DNA of 64,000 nucleotides from Diogma glabrata (GCA_963693315.1 OY856187.1:394078320-394142319); one strand, 5' to 3'. Counted from the first letter of the stretch, positions 36,401 to 49,130 are shown. Notes: generated by a model not told the origin, from the letters alone. Made by a program: numbers and translations.

Positions 36401-37686
36401 CACATATACTTGAGGCTTTCAATAATTGGATAACCACAAACATTAAACTATGGATCCCACGGTCAACGTTCTCATGTAATGAGCCTTCTTTTACTAAATA
36501 ATTCCATAATATTCATTACCTGTGGTTCCAGTTAATCCTTTCGATGGTTTTGTAGCTCTTCAATTGATATCTTAGTTGGTTCGGTAACATCAAAAAAGGT
36601 AGTTTTTTTTACTCAGATTATCCTCTCCGAAATCACACAAATCACCACACCCAAAATATTCGGCGGGTAAACGTCAACAGCAAAAAAAATTAATGTAACA
36701 ACAGCTGGCGGTTGTTTTGACATCCAATTGACTAAGAGACGTCAACACACGAATCAAAATGTAATAGAATAAGAGCGAAAAAATTACAGTCGATCCAATA
36801 TATACCAAAATAAATTCCTTTTTGAAAATCGAAAAACCTCGAATAAGGTTTCAGATGTAGAACAATTAATTCAAATCAAGTGTTAGGAAATTTTTATAGT
36901 TAAACCAAACGGTTTGATATTAGATATTATTGTACGAAAATAAGGTTCTGACACAAAATATTTCCGACACATCCATAACATTTATCATTAAATGCAAGTT
37001 CGATCAATGTTATGATGTTTAGACATTTATTAAACTACAATCTACTATATCAGTACAGTGAAGTTCGGTTTTAAATCGGAAAGATTGTTTGAAGTAAATT
37101 TTCTTCTTCTCATGCAAAGAGAAAAAAGATTGAACGTATAACAAAGCAAGATAATACTTCTTTGCATGTTAATGACTGTAAAAAATAAACGCACAGCCGT
37201 TGTAAGGTTTTGAAAACTTCGTTGTGTAAGTTACGTTTGATGTTTAGATCATTCACATTGAAGTAATAGAGTGAACCAAAGCGAATGGAAACACAGTATG
37301 AGTTAATTTTAGTGAATTGCAAAATTAAATAGCAATGTTTATAGAGACAAAATTTAAGGAAAATTTTTACATTCATACAATTTGCGATCAAGATGAAAGT
37401 TTACTATAGGTAATGACAACTTTTAATTAATTACAATTTAAAATCAATTAGTGCAAGGGGTTCAACTCTCTTCAAACACGTCTGTCCAGCTAATGAAAAC
37501 CTAGTTAAATTTTAAGAAAAATAAGAAAACAATGAGTTACGGGGACTATAAAACTATGGCCATTGAAGGTGAATGGATGGGAAACTATTACGCGCGGTAC
37601 ATGTGAATAATAAAAAAAAATGAAAACCAATAATTCTGAGACTATAATACACTGGGTTCAGACATTAGCCCAGACTATCCATTACA

Positions 37687-38755
37687 ACCCACAGGCGTGA
37701 ACTCCCTCACTACAACACTAAATACATCACTAAATACGCTCTAGATACCGAATGTTTGGAAAACGGCTAAAATAAGCCCTATTCTGAAACCCGGTAAACC
37801 TGAAGAAGAAGGAAAGTCGTACAGTTGTTTTTTATTTTTTAAATTTCCATCCTCTCATCTATCACAAAACTAATTGAAACCCTTCTGCTACCCATGATAT
37901 CGAGCACTTGCTACCTAACTCCACACCAGCATGACTTCTGCAAAGGACAAAACATAACCACAGGCCTTTACAAAATTCAAATCAGAAGATGGTCAGAACC
38001 AGAAACAACCATGTGCAAGAACAGTCCTAGTCGCACTTGATCTATCAAAAGCGTTAGACACAGTGTCGCACGCCGTATACCACTAAACGAACTCCTGAAT
38101 ACCAACTTGCTAGACATGTTAAAGCGTTGGTTGTCTAACTACTTAAGAGGCCGCCAAACATATGTGGATTTCACCAGAAGGCATAACCATCTTATCATAT
38201 GCTGACGATTGCACGGTCCTTGCCACAGAAAGCAATCTGGAGCAACTCACCAAAATGTTCAACGAATACCTTAACTTCCTCAATGAGATTAGAAGCAGAA
38301 TGCTAATTCTATCGTCAGAAAAATCCACTACCACACTTTTCACAACTTGGACGAGCGAAGTGAATACAAAACTAAACATTGACAACGTTCCCCTTCCTCT
38401 AGTTGAAATATTAAAATACCGACATTGCTGAGAGTAAAATTCGGCCTACTACTCAGGTTCAATGCCCACGCATAACAAGTGAACACGAGACTGAAAAGCA
38501 GAAACAGTGCAATCAAAGCGCTAGCTGGAAGTTCATGGGGCAAGGAAAAAACACAATTATCACAACTTACAAAGCTATAAATAGACCCATTCTAAACTAA
38601 CCAGCACCAATATGGATGCCTCAAGTTTCTGATACGCACTAGATAAAGATGCAAACCTCACGAAACGCAGCTTTGAGAACCGCTACTGGATGCCACCGTA
38701 TGGCTCAGAGAGACCTGGGGGTCTCATGACAACATTAGGAATGTAATATCTTGGA
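37687..38755 (+). pseudogene. Jockey-type LINE RT, right half after copy B
   Basis: Resumes with TGVNSLTTTLNTSLNTL, then IPNVWKTAKISPILKPGKP (RT motifs after the first block), a frameshifted middle with 'VALDLSKALDTVSH' (first catalytic Asp near 38040), and LSYADDCTVLA (38195-38228, catalytic DD). Between 'GRQTYVDF' (~38150) and the YADD block the usual QGVPQG segment is missing, so a ~100 bp deletion is inferred. Many stops follow. It ends near 38755, where tigger-like sequence begins. Confidence 0.8.
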
Positions 38756-39330
38756 TGTAAAAGGTTGGAACAAGATATGGCCAGCATCAGTTGTAATAGA
38801 AAACGTCCATGATTCAGAAGAAAATGGAATTGATTGCATATAAAAACTAGCTAGATCGATCGGAGGGGAAGGTTTTTTGGATATGGCTAATGAGGAAATT
38901 CAGGATTTTTTAGTGAAAGAAAAAGTTGGTGAAACAGATTTAGTTGAAATGGTGTCACAAACCCAAGCGAATCAAATCGATTCTAGTTCTGATGTAGATG
39001 TTGTTAATAATTTTACACTAAAAAAACTCCAGAAGGTTTAAGCTTAGCAGAAAACTTGGAATCATTTTTCGTGGATACAGACCGTTCCCGTGAAAGAAGT
39101 AAAAAATTCAAAAAGGTACTACAAAATTGCTTATCACCATATCAAGTAACACACAGTAACAACGCAAGATTACAGATTTTTTGAAGATTGCAGAAGATGT
39201 GATCTAAATTATGCAGGAAAAACGATGCAGGAAAATTCAGAAAGTGAAGAGGATATCGTTCCACTAAATAAACGTGCCCGTATAATCCTACTGAGCATCA
39301 ATGATGATGAAAATTATTAAATTAAATAAA
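38756..39330 (+). pseudogene. Tigger/jerky-like (pogo group) transposase C-terminal remnant
   Basis: The frame reads 'GWNKIWPASVVIE', then an acidic stretch with 'EEIQDFLV', then (after a stop/shift near 39035) 'GLSLAENLESFFVDTDRSRE'. This order fits the region after the DDE domain in tigger/jerky-type transposases, which have 'AWNKLWP' followed by acidic helices. The catalytic domain itself is absent. Assigned from remembered family style. Confidence 0.5.
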
Positions 39331-39423
39331 AATGGTAATTAATTGCAATGAAATGAGGTTAATAATATGTATTTATGTAAATTTTTTTAATTTTTTTTGC
39401 GAAAATAAAATTTCTTATATAAA

Positions 39424-40227
39424 ATGCTTATACAAAAGCTGTTGATTGTTTCCAGATTAAAGACCGAGTTCCCCAAAGATATTTTATTTAGTATGTGTGA
39501 TGAACCAATAGGTGAATGTAAAAACATTCGTTTATTGGGTGTCACAGTTTCAAATGACCTACTCTGGAACGATCATGTAATGGCGATGGCAAAAAGTGCG
39601 TCTAAAAAACTCGGCCTCCTAAATAGATGCAAAAATTTTTTCACTCCATACCAATTGCTCCATGTTTATAAGTCCTATATTCGTCCCTGTATGGAGTACT
39701 GCTGTCAAGTTTGGGGTGCTGCCTCTGTTTCCATCTTGGCCCTCTTGGACTCTGTTCAAAAACGAGCTATGCGAATTGTAGGTGATCGAACTTTGACATC
39801 AAAACTTGATTCCCTACAACATCGTCGCACTGTTGCTGACCTCGTTGTTTTTTTACAAATATCGTCATCAGCAGTGCTCAGATGAAATCAGCGGCATCAT
39901 GCCTCAAACTTATTCTTACCCCCGTTCAACTCGGCAATCGGCTGCCGCAACCAGTAAAACGGCAAAGATCCCGCGCTGTCATACTGGCAGATCATAGAAA
40001 GACTTCTTTGTCCGAACTGCGTACAAATGGAATAGTTTGCCGGAACACTTAGTCTCAGGTGGCTTCAACCCACAGATGTTTAAAAAAAGCGTTAATCTAC
40101 ACCTCAGAACGCCAGTTGTTGTGGGACCCAGGTTTAGACCTGGGTCTTAAAAGGTATTTATGTGTTGTTGTGACACATATTCTAAACCCTATTACACAAC
40201 ACATTTTATTAAAAAAAAAAAAAAAAT
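39424..40227 (+). pseudogene. 5'-truncated non-LTR retrotransposon 3' end with poly(A)
   Basis: The frame 39424-39885 contains RLLGVTVSNDLLWNDHV, then YKSYIRPCMEYCCQVWG (post-RT region of jockey/CR1-type LINEs). A shift near 39850 continues it as FYKYRHQQCSDEI, and the phase at ~40005-40120 gives 'RTAYKWNSLPEHLV' and 'KKSVNLHL'. An A run at 40210-40225 ends the element. The RT core is absent: typical 5' truncation. I could not identify a target duplication. Confidence 0.75.
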
Positions 40228-41272
40228 CAAAATGTAACGTATTTTTGTTTCTAAAAGCAGCAATTGAGTTATTTTTCACTTTTTTGTGCCTCTTTTGTTT
40301 TTTCTGAAGTCAATTCTATTTTTTTTTATTTTATATTACGGAGGCTGTATAGTAGCATTTGTTATTTGTTAGTTTGTTATTTTTTTAAACATATTGTATA
40401 ACAATGACAACAAAAAATAAGTTGATTCTCATTGGATTATGATATTTTGATATATGGTATGTTACTATGACAACAAAACATAACAAATTGTTTCATTGGA
40501 TAATGAAATTTAGAATTATTGTATAACTATGACAGCAAAATAACAACTATTTCAATTGGATTATGAAATTTTGAAAAGGCTGCTTTGATAAAAAAATTTT
40601 ATTCATACAGATTTAAATGTTTGTTTCTCTTTTTTGGAAGTAATTACGACGTTTAAAATTCATATTTATAAAAAGTTTGAATACATCAAACATACATCAA
40701 TACATCAATTTCATATTTATAAAAAATTGAAACGTTGGCCGAAAAAATAGTGTATTTAAAACGGAGCTAAAGTGACTTTTTGTGTATTGTCTATAATTGT
40801 CAAACTATAGACTCAACACAAAAAGTATCACTTTAGCTCCTAATTAAACTAGGTGACCAATGCAGAATGCAATTGATAAAAAGGAGCGAAGCTATGTCCA
40901 ATCCAAAATATATGTCCGAAGATATGCTACAATCCAAAAGAACTACAAAATCGCTACAGTTTAATGTGTGGTAAATATTGCTGCATCTACCTCCGGTATA
41001 GATATAGTTGAAAATCAATGAATAGTTTTTTAAACGGATTTGAAACCGATATGTCTGACTACAACGATCGTATCGTGAATTTTGTCTATAAAAAGTACTT
41101 TAACAAAACGGCAAAGAAAAAAAGGTGAACGAACCAAATAAAAACTCGTCCAGGTTGAAAACATGATCAAATTTGTTCAATGTAGGTAAAAGTGTGTTAT
41201 TAAATTTTTTTAAAATCAACTAATAACAAAGTTTTATTTTCAGACTTTCAATTAAGAAAGTGAAAAGTGAAA
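40228..41272. other. Non-coding DNA with a tandem repeat and a hairpin
   Basis: A ~75 bp unit with 'attgtataactatgacaacaaaa' recurs three times at about 40385-40580. A hairpin (40763-40840) is listed separately. No gene seen. Confidence 0.5.
40763..40840. mobile_element. 78-bp hairpin, possible MITE remnant
   Basis: GGAGCTAAAGTGACTTTTTG... (40763-40795) pairs with ...AAAAAGTATCACTTTAGCTCC (40806-40840) with few mismatches and a ~10 nt loop. Confidence 0.75.
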
Positions 41273-41458
41273 TTAAGTGAATCTTTTGGTGAAGATTGTT
41301 TCTTTGTTCTCAGTGTTTCTTTCTTCATATACTTGGGAGCAGAGTATTTTATTCTGATGCAACCACTCTGGACCTTGCCACCATTGCGTTAAAGAAATTA
41401 GTTTCGATGGCAACACCACTCTTGACGCACAATCTGCTAGATTGTCTTCTGATCGCAC
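41273..41458 (-). pseudogene. BEL/Pao post-RNase H tail, then truncation
   Basis: The frame reads SEDNLADCASRVVLPSKL (the 'NPADLASRG' position of the family) and WWQGPEWL, in a different phase from the preceding segment. Integrase with its DDE domain should follow but is absent. Confidence 0.75.
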
Positions 41459-42660
41459 GTGATTCCAATCGTGATTCGAGGCAGGTCGCTTAAAATTTCA
41501 GACGTACGATTTGCAACATATGTTTTCCATCCTCTTGGGTGACTTGATAACCACATTAAAACAATTGTCGAGTCTGTCCAAGCATAGAGCTCAACAGGAA
41601 CTTGCATTGCTTGCTTTACTTTCATGAGCAATTTTGACAATAGGTGTGCTCCACATAATTCGAGTCTCGGTAGTGAGATTTGCTTAATTGGAGCTACTTT
41701 GGTTTTTGAACGCATTAAATTAACTTTAATACCACCATTTTTATGAGTTACTCTGCAATACACTACTGCACTATATGCCTTCTCGCTTGAATCTGAAAAA
41801 CCGTGTATTTCAATTTTACCAGCTTGCGGAAGGTATCTATAAATTTTTATTTTTTCAATCAACTTTAATTCACTTCGGATTTTATAGTAAATAATCAAAA
41901 TGTCGTTCGGTAATTCATCGTCCCAACCCAACTTTCTTAGCCATAAACTCTGAAATATTATTTTCATTTGGATAATAGATGGAGACAGCCATCCAAGTGG
42001 GTCAAAACTCTAGAATATTCTGAAATAATTTGGTGTTTTGTTGCCCTTTCCCTATCGTTTAACGTCAATTTAAAAGAAAAAATATCTTCGACGGAATTCC
42101 ATTGATGACCCAGAATCGTTGTTTCCGATGAATTCTGAAATGTTGAAATTTGATTTGAATCTTCTTTGGCCATTTGTTAAGATACATTTGATTTAAATTT
42201 TCTTAAACTAAAACCGCCAGTCTTCAATACTCGACATATTTCTTCTTTAAATTTTTGAACTTCTTCAACTGTATCACCACCTGAGATGAAATCGTCCTCG
42301 TAAAAATCATTTATAATGTGAGAAACGATTTCTTCATTGTCTTATTTGTTATCATACGCTATCTGTTGCAAAGTTCTGATTGCCAGAAATGATGAGCTCT
42401 AACCCAAAAGCAATAGTATTTAGTTTGTAGTGCTTAATCTCATTCGTTGGCTCATTTCTCCAGAGAACTCGGTGAAATTGGGTATCTCTGTCCGCGTTCA
42501 TAACTTGATTGTACATTTTTTCAAAATCAGCAATCAATGCAATCCGGCAACTTCTGAACTTTAACAAAATTGACCATAGACTCGGTTGAATGGTTGGACC
42601 CACCAACATAGTTTCATTAAGAGAAATACCTGTCGTAGATCTCGCTGACCCATCAAAACA
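41437..42660 (-). pseudogene. BEL/Pao reverse transcriptase and RNase H-like region
   Basis: The RT continues with FDGSARS (phase shift ~42650), LLKFRSCRIALIADFEKMYNQV (first catalytic Asp), and a YEDD box (FYEDDFISGGDT near 42275-42310) in a broken phase. Frame 41967-41437 carries the DUF1759-neighbour 'Pao peptidase/RNase H' block: IHGFSDSSEKAYSAVVY, SLPRLELCGAHLL, YAWTDSTIVLMWL. Stops or shifts lie near 42350, 42180 and 41965. Confidence 0.8.
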
Positions 42661-43678
42661 CCACTCTTAATTTAGTTGTTTCGCTTGAATCTTTTATGAC
42701 GCAGTGATGAGGTAAATAAAAACAACTTGCATCTTCAATTTGATTCTCTGCAATTTCAATTGGGGTCAAATATCCTATTCTTTGGTATTCATCAATGAAT
42801 CTAAAATACTCTTCTTTGATAGCGGCATTAGCTTGTAGTTTTCTTTCCAAACTCAGAAATCTTCTTTTCGCTGCATTTATTGAATTGCCAAGTTTTGCTG
42901 CATCCTTTTTAAATGGAATTGCTACAATATAGCGGCCATTTGCTGAACGACGTAGATTTCTTTTGTAATGACTTTCACATTCAATTTCTTCTTGACTTGA
43001 CATGTGAACTTCAGGAATTTCTTCTTGCTCGAAAAATTTCTTTAATGTTACGTCAAGATCGAGATCCTCTTGATAATTTAGAGTAACATGGTTGGATTGG
43101 ATTGTAATTTGTTTAGTGCTTTCACTATCAGGAATTCCAGATACAATCCAGCCAAATAGAGTTTCTTGAGCAACAAGTGAGTTGTTTGAATTTGTAATTC
43201 GTCCATTTAATATGGAAAAATCTGTCGGCTCCAATCAAAATATCAATTGGACCAACCTTATTATAATTTGGATCTGCTAATTGTAATTCGCTTAAGAATC
43301 TGGAATCCTGCAATTTAAAACTGGAACTAGGTACCCTTGATGGCAGCTGCCCAATTATAAGTGCTTTAATATCAATATTATTATTTTCGGAGTACAACGA
43401 TTTAAGATTAATGAATGCTGCACCTCTGCAACATATCTTCCGTCTGTTAGACCCGTTATGGTAACTGTTGCTTTTGTTCGAGGTAATTTTAATCGTTGCA
43501 TGCAGGTTTCGGTAACGAATGACGCCTGAGAACCGGAGTCCAGTAGCACTCTACATTTTTGAAAGTTTCCAAATTCATCTGTTACTTTAACTATCGCTGT
43601 TGGAAGTAAAGATTGAAAACATGATGTCGCTGTATGACTTGCTTGAATACTTTCCGAACTCGTCGATGAAATATTCAA
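42653..43678 (-). pseudogene. BEL/Pao protease and linker to RT
   Basis: From 43678 the frame has CRVLLDSGSQASFV, the aspartic protease (LLDSGSQ) of BEL/Pao polyproteins. After a break near 43390 it continues with DILIGADRFF, and after another near 43215 with QETLFGWIVSG and the RT opening YLPHHCVIKDSSETTKLRVVF. A one-base insertion in a T run near 42654 ends this frame before the expected FDGSA motif. Confidence 0.8.
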
Positions 43679-44910
43679 TAAATTACTACTGTTTTCTTTC
43701 TCGATTCTAGTTTTGGCACATCTTCAACGTGTAAAGTTGAATGGTGTCTTCTATGGCATTTACCGCATCGATATTTTGATCTGCATATAATTGCTTGATG
43801 ACTTGGAGACAAACAATTAATGCACAACTTTTTATCAGTCACCAAACCCCGTTTTTCTGATACATCCAATGATAAAAACTGTTCACATTTGCTAAGTAAA
43901 TGATCTTTAGAGTACATCACACATGTAAAATTTGTAGAAGACGTTTGAGAGGTTTTAAAATTCGAACATTGCTTGTTGATGTTGTCAAATAAGGATCAAT
44001 CACATCCAAAGAATCACTTCTTCTATTTAGAAATTTGAAAAATCTTTCCATGGAAGGAAAATCTTCTTCGGCTGTTTCATTCGCCCAAGCTTGTTTTGAG
44101 ACACTGTCTAATTTATTAACCAAAAGTTGAATTAGCCATGGATCTCTTTTCTCCGCTTCTGCTCTTAACACCCTTAAACCCCTTAGAACTTCATCGGATG
44201 TGTCAGCCATTTGATGAAGTGCTTTAGCTGAAACCTTTGTAATCACTGGTTGATCCACAAAATGTTTAATTAGAGTAAAAATAACAAGCTTCTTTTTGTC
44301 ATACCTTGTTTTTATTTTCTCCCATGCTTCTATATAATTTGCATCTGTTACTTCGATATGACGAACTAGCGCGGTTGCTTCATCTTTCAACAGGCCCTTT
44401 AGGTATTGAAATTTATGGACCCTTGATATTTTGACATTACTATCGATTAAGGCTTCAAATAAATCTTTAAAAGATGGAAATTCCGAATATTTACCGGACA
44501 AGTATGGTATGTTAATTCGCGGTAGTCTTACTTTACTTTCCCTCTGATTAAGAACCGAAACTTCATGTAAAAAAGACTGCTGCAGCCAAATTCTGTAACT
44601 GTGAAGCGGTGAAGAAGTGTTAAAAATTTCCTCGTTTCTTTTCATTAAAAAATTTATCACTTCACCGCTTGACAATTACAGAATTTGGCTGCTGGTTGGC
44701 CATTAATTCAAACATCGAAATATTTCGTGACTGATCCGATGCTTCAACCCCTAGTTCTTTTCTTGCTTGCACTAATACTTTTTTTGTTTTAAAGTATAAA
44801 TCTTCTACTAAATTTTGAGTCTGTTCATATGCATCTGACTCTCCTATTACATTTTCTACGCAGTGATACTCTTTCCATTCATCTTCAAGCAATTGAATGT
44901 TAGTATCCAC
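43675..44910 (-). pseudogene. BEL/Pao Gag-like region with zinc knuckle
   Basis: Frames 44910-44662, 44675-43917 and 43920-43675 overlap end to end, so the original frame is broken at about 44670 and 43920. The middle frame has the Pao Gag (DUF1759-like) signature: LPRINIPYLSGKYSEFPSFKDLF, then KFQYLKGLLKDEA. The last frame has CINCLSPSH...C and KCGKCHRRHHSTLH, Cys/His knuckles of the nucleocapsid part. Gag packages the element RNA into cytoplasmic particles. Confidence 0.8.
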
Positions 44911-44974
44911 AATTTCTAAAGTTGTATCTTCATCAAACAGTGCTGCACTTGCGTTTCATACAATACGTTTCATC

Positions 44975-46850
44975 GCTCGTTTTAGGACCTACTGACCTAC
45001 CTACTAGGACCTACTGATTCTAAAAAAGCAAAAAAAAAAATGTATGTCTGTCTGCCGGCCGACCGGCCGGCCATCATTACCTACGCTGCAGGGAAAACCA
45101 CTGGAGGGATTTCCAAATTATTTTTTCTAAAAATAGGTATACTCAATAGACAGGTCCGAAAGGACGCTGTGTTTGATAACTGTACCGGAAGTGTGTCACA
45201 AAAATCAAGTGACACAAAGTGTGACGTCAAGTGTGTCAAAACAAGGAAATTTGCATATTTTTTGCTTAAAAACGTTTATTTTAGGTGATTACGAGTAGGA
45301 ACACTGAACTTCGAGAAATTTTGATAGTCGGGATTGGTATGTGAGACCAAAATCTAGATTATTGCATTATAAGTTTGTCAAAAAAATGTTGTCAAGTGTG
45401 TCAAAAGAAAGATTTTTATTTATTTTTTTACCCAATTTTTTGGAAAAAAATAAAATAAATAATTTGTATGACGTGAAAATATATTACTATTATAGAGAAT
45501 TTGAATATTAGAATATTGACTTTTGTCAAAAAAATAATGTCAAGCGTGTCAAAAAATGATTTCATTGATTTTTTTAGCCAATTTTTTGGGAAAAAAATGT
45601 AGCTGTTTTTATGACGTAAATGTAATTGAAAATGAAATTGGACATGGAAATTTTTAAATTTCTTATAGTTTTTGAAATATTTTTGGAATTTTGAAAAAAG
45701 TATGTATTTTTGATTTTGTAATAATTTATGCAATATTTTTAGAATTTTGGAAAAAGTTTTAATTTTTGATTTTGTAAGAATTTTTGGAATATTTTTGGAA
45801 TTTCGAAAAATTTTAAATTTTTTATAACTTTTGGAATTTTGAAAACAATTTCAATTTTTGATTTTGTAATAATTTTTGGAATATTTTTAGAATGTTGAAA
45901 AAAGTTTGATTTTATTATAATTTTTACAATATTTTTGGAATTTTGAAAGAAATATGAATTTGTGATTTTGTAATATTTTCTCCAATCGCTAAATTGAAAG
46001 TTTTTGAATAGTTTGCTGAAAATGAAAATTTTCATTACATGGACATTTTTGAATTTGTTATAGTTTTTGAATATTTTTGGAATTTTGAAAAAGTTTCAAT
46101 TTTTGATTTTGTAAGAATTTTTGGAATATTTTTAGAATTATAAAAAATTTTAAATTTTTGATTTTATTATAATTTTGAAAAAAGTTTCAATTTTTGATAT
46201 TGTTATAATTTTTGCAATATTTTTAGTTTTGGAAAAAGTTTGAATTTTTGAATTTTTAAGAAATTTTGGAATATTATTAGCATTTAGAAAAAGTTTAAAT
46301 ATTTTATTTTATTCCAATTTTTGGAATGTTTTTAGCATTTAAAAAAAAAATTTTAATTTTATATATATTTTTAGAATTTTGAAAAAAGTTTCAATTTTTG
46401 AATTTTTAAGAATTTTTGGAATATTATTAGAATTTAGAAAATGTTTAAATATTTGATTTTGATTTCTAATTTTTGGAATATTCGGAATTTTGAAAAAAGT
46501 TTCAATTTTTGATTTTGTATAATTTTGCAATATTTTCAGAGTTTTTGAAAAAAGTTTAATACTAATATTTGATTTTGTAATAGTTTTTGGAATATTTTTA
46601 GGATTTTGGAAAAAGTTTGATTTTATTTATTTTTTACAATATTTTTGGAATTTGGAAAGAAATATGAATTTGTGATTCTGTAATATTTTCTCGAAACACT
46701 AAATGGAGAGATTTTTGAGTAGTTTGCAGAGTGTAACTAAAAACCATGTCCGTATAAAAGTTTTTTGCCGAAAACTATATCAAAATCCTTAACCCAGACC
46801 GAAGTCTTGATATCTCAGAGCTGTGAGATTTCAGCCCCTCCATATTTTAT
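44975..46850 (+). mobile_element. GGCCGG element, copy e (near full length)
   Basis: The head (with a small duplication of 'ggacctactg') is followed by the GC palindrome 'gccggccgaccggccggcc' (45054-45072), iterated 'agtgtgtcaaaa' words (45188-45550), a long AT array of 'ttttggaatatttttagaa' type (45650-46680), and the hairpin tail ending 'cagcccctccatatttt'. It lies directly against the 5' end of the BEL/Pao relic. Frames within it are low-complexity artefacts. Confidence 0.8.
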
Positions 46851-48435
46851 GTTTTGTGATTGCTACAATTAAAATTAAATGTAAATTTTAAAATTCAAAC
46901 AAAGTAAATCAAATCATTGGTAAGGTAATTTATCAATTAATTCTAACTTCTAATTTTTTGATGATGATCTCAAACAAATATCACTCAAAAAAAAAATAAA
47001 AAAAAAAAAATAAAAAAATAATATAAAAAAAAATATAAAAATGTAAAAAAATAAAAAAAAAAAACAAACAAAAAAAAAAAAATTTAATAATTTGTTTAAG
47101 TATTGTGAAAAGATGATAATTTTCCCATTGAAAGTCTATGGGAACCGTTTTTCGGTAATTATTCCTCCGTGGTATGTCTAATTTTCAATTTTTTTTTGTA
47201 AACCATCTACGGCTAGATGTCGTCTTGCATGCAAAAGTTCATTTTGATATCTTTAATAGTTTGGGAGGAGTATGTCCTCAAACGAATATCCGAATCGGGG
47301 AAGAATGGAGCTACGCTCGCTTCGCTCCAATAATGTACTATATCTTAAAATATTTTGCTAGCGGTGAATAAAAAATAGTAAATGACGCACGGACGTAAGC
47401 TATTTTGTCTTTAGCTTTACGTTCTTGCATCATACTGTACTATTTCGTTCGTTAATTTTATTATACCATTTTGATTATTTACTATTATTATTCACTGTCA
47501 GAATATAATATTGATCCCATAAAATATTTATTTAGTTTTGTAGAAAAAACAACAACAAAATGTTGCATAAATAAAAAATTTAGTAATGAAACTACAAAAT
47601 TAATTGCATTTACATGAAAAATAAATTTTAAATTATTTTAATTTTTCAGGAATAATTTACGAGAGTTTTTGTAAAATTTGTATTTTGTTTATATAAAATT
47701 GATTGATATTTTGTTTGTTTGGTTTATTGTTTTGTGGTGCTGCGTTTTATTGAGTAGATTTTAGTGTTATAGGTATTAGAGTAATGGAGAGTGGTTTGAA
47801 CTAAAATTGATTTATAAATGTAAAATGGCTTAATGAGTTATATTTTATTTAAATAACTTTTATTTATTTTGTTTGGGTTCTAATTAATTAAATGTTTAAA
47901 TTCTTGTATAGTTTTGGTCACGTTTGCAAAAAGTACAGAGAAGAATTTTTAAGAGGCGATTTTTTGTTTTGAGCTGGTTTTTGTCAAGCTCTAAATATCT
48001 GGATATTTGTAATATAGAGAATATGAGGTTGCAATCATCCGTAATATCACTAAACGTTTCAATATATTCATCGCTGCCAAGAGTTTTTCTGCCACTTTAT
48101 TTAAGTGCTGAGCATATAGCTTAAAGACAGATGACAAATATAGTAGTAGGACAAAAATTTAATGGTATAGGATCGGGGTGATGAAACGACTATAAAGATA
48201 AACAATTTTTATTTTCAACTGTGGCAATTAAATTAAACATAAAATCATAAGACAACTTAGTGCAACAAAGCCGGTTAATAGGCCGAGAGAACTCCATGTC
48301 GTAAGCAATATAGTAGAGTAGAATATTTTAATACTCGTTTTCATTCTAAACTCAGCGTTGAAGAGAAATCACAAAAGTTGTGGGTTAAATTGTATGTTAT
48401 GTTTCTTGGATTTCACGGTAAAATCGTCAAGCAGT
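46851..48435. other. AT-rich DNA with an A-run region and a palindromic MITE-like stretch
   Basis: 46985-47090 is nearly pure A with scattered T/C. The fold-back at 47364-47495 is listed separately. A 67-codon frame at 47924-48124 has no motif. No gene recognised. Confidence 0.4.
47364..47495. mobile_element. Nested palindrome, MITE-like
   Basis: Outer arms are gtgaataaaaaatagtaaat (47364-47383) and its near inverse (47477-47495). An inner hairpin is acgtaagcta...tagctttacgt (47393-47422). Confidence 0.6.
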
Positions 48436-49130
48436 TGTAATGAACACTGCATAATAGTGGAATCACTATCAGAAAAATTAGAGAAATTTCGTGCCATAAG
48501 ATTTAATTTCCGACCAGCTTCAGTCTGTGAATTCAAATATACCTTTCCTCAGCCCTGTTTAAATGCTGAATTTCACGCAAAAGTTTTACAAGAAGACGGA
48601 TTTAAATGAGCAAAGAACAGGAACTCTGACGACTCTAAAGTCAGGGAACTAAGATCATCACCCACACCACTTTAGCTACGATTACTAAATTTACAAATTA
48701 AAATGTTTCACCCACCCCATTATTGGCCGTTGATCCAACTTTTTATGCCTCCATAATTAAGCCAATCAATGAACTATAAATTATTATTATTTTGCAACTA
48801 ATCGTTGTGCCAATGGTCTCGACGATTGTTGTATATGGATAGCAGTACGAAAAAAAATCCAACAAGATCAAAAGCTGCGCCAATGGTCTCGTCGATTGAT
48901 TCACGATGAACTGTATATGTATACTCGTGCAAGCATATAAAACCAAAATTTTATGACTATACAAGAGAATAAATGGGACAAAAAGAACCATTAAACTGAT
49001 TGTTCAACATGGAGAAGCAGACCCATGAAATATTAAATCAACAACTTACCTTTTCAATGCAATTGATTTTTAACAAATTACAATCAAAATAAATTACAAA
49101 CACAACATATTACAATCAAAACCGATCCTC
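48436..49130 (+). mobile_element. Decayed TGTAATG element, copy F
   Basis: Begins TGTAATGAACACTGC; later 'cctgtttaaatgctgaat' (48556-48573), 'ctctgacgactctaaag' (48625-48641) and 'tttcacccaccccattattgg' match the head of copies E and B at low identity. 48820-48905 holds a ~70 bp direct repeat ('gccaatggtctcg(a/t)cgattg'). The far end was not found. Confidence 0.5.

Larger units (their letters stand above)
34184..37686 (+). mobile_element. TGTAATG element, copy B (complete, 3503 bp) inside a jockey LINE
   Basis: Starts TGTAATGAAGCGC (34184) and ends ...CTATCCATTACA (37686). ACCC flanks both sides (34180-34183 and 37687-37690). Removing it with one ACCC rejoins the host RT codons in phase, which fixes the borders. 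Order: hairpin (34198-34221), conserved head, 'gactctggcgacccctg' (34387-34403), CA run, ~36/50 bp array (34700-35270), second array (35640-36400), and a tail shared with copies A and C. No frame above ~95 codons and no protein motif. The 7-bp inverted ends with TG...CA also fit a long solo LTR. Confidence 0.9.
41273..44945 (-). mobile_element. BEL/Pao LTR retrotransposon, internal region only
   Basis: On the minus strand the order is Gag-like, zinc-knuckle-like, protease, RT and RNase H-like. No integrase follows RNase H and no LTR is visible on either side: the right edge meets a GGCCGG copy at ~44970 and the left edge ends near 41273. Several frameshifts and stops make it non-functional. 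No envelope-like frame seen. Confidence 0.85.
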
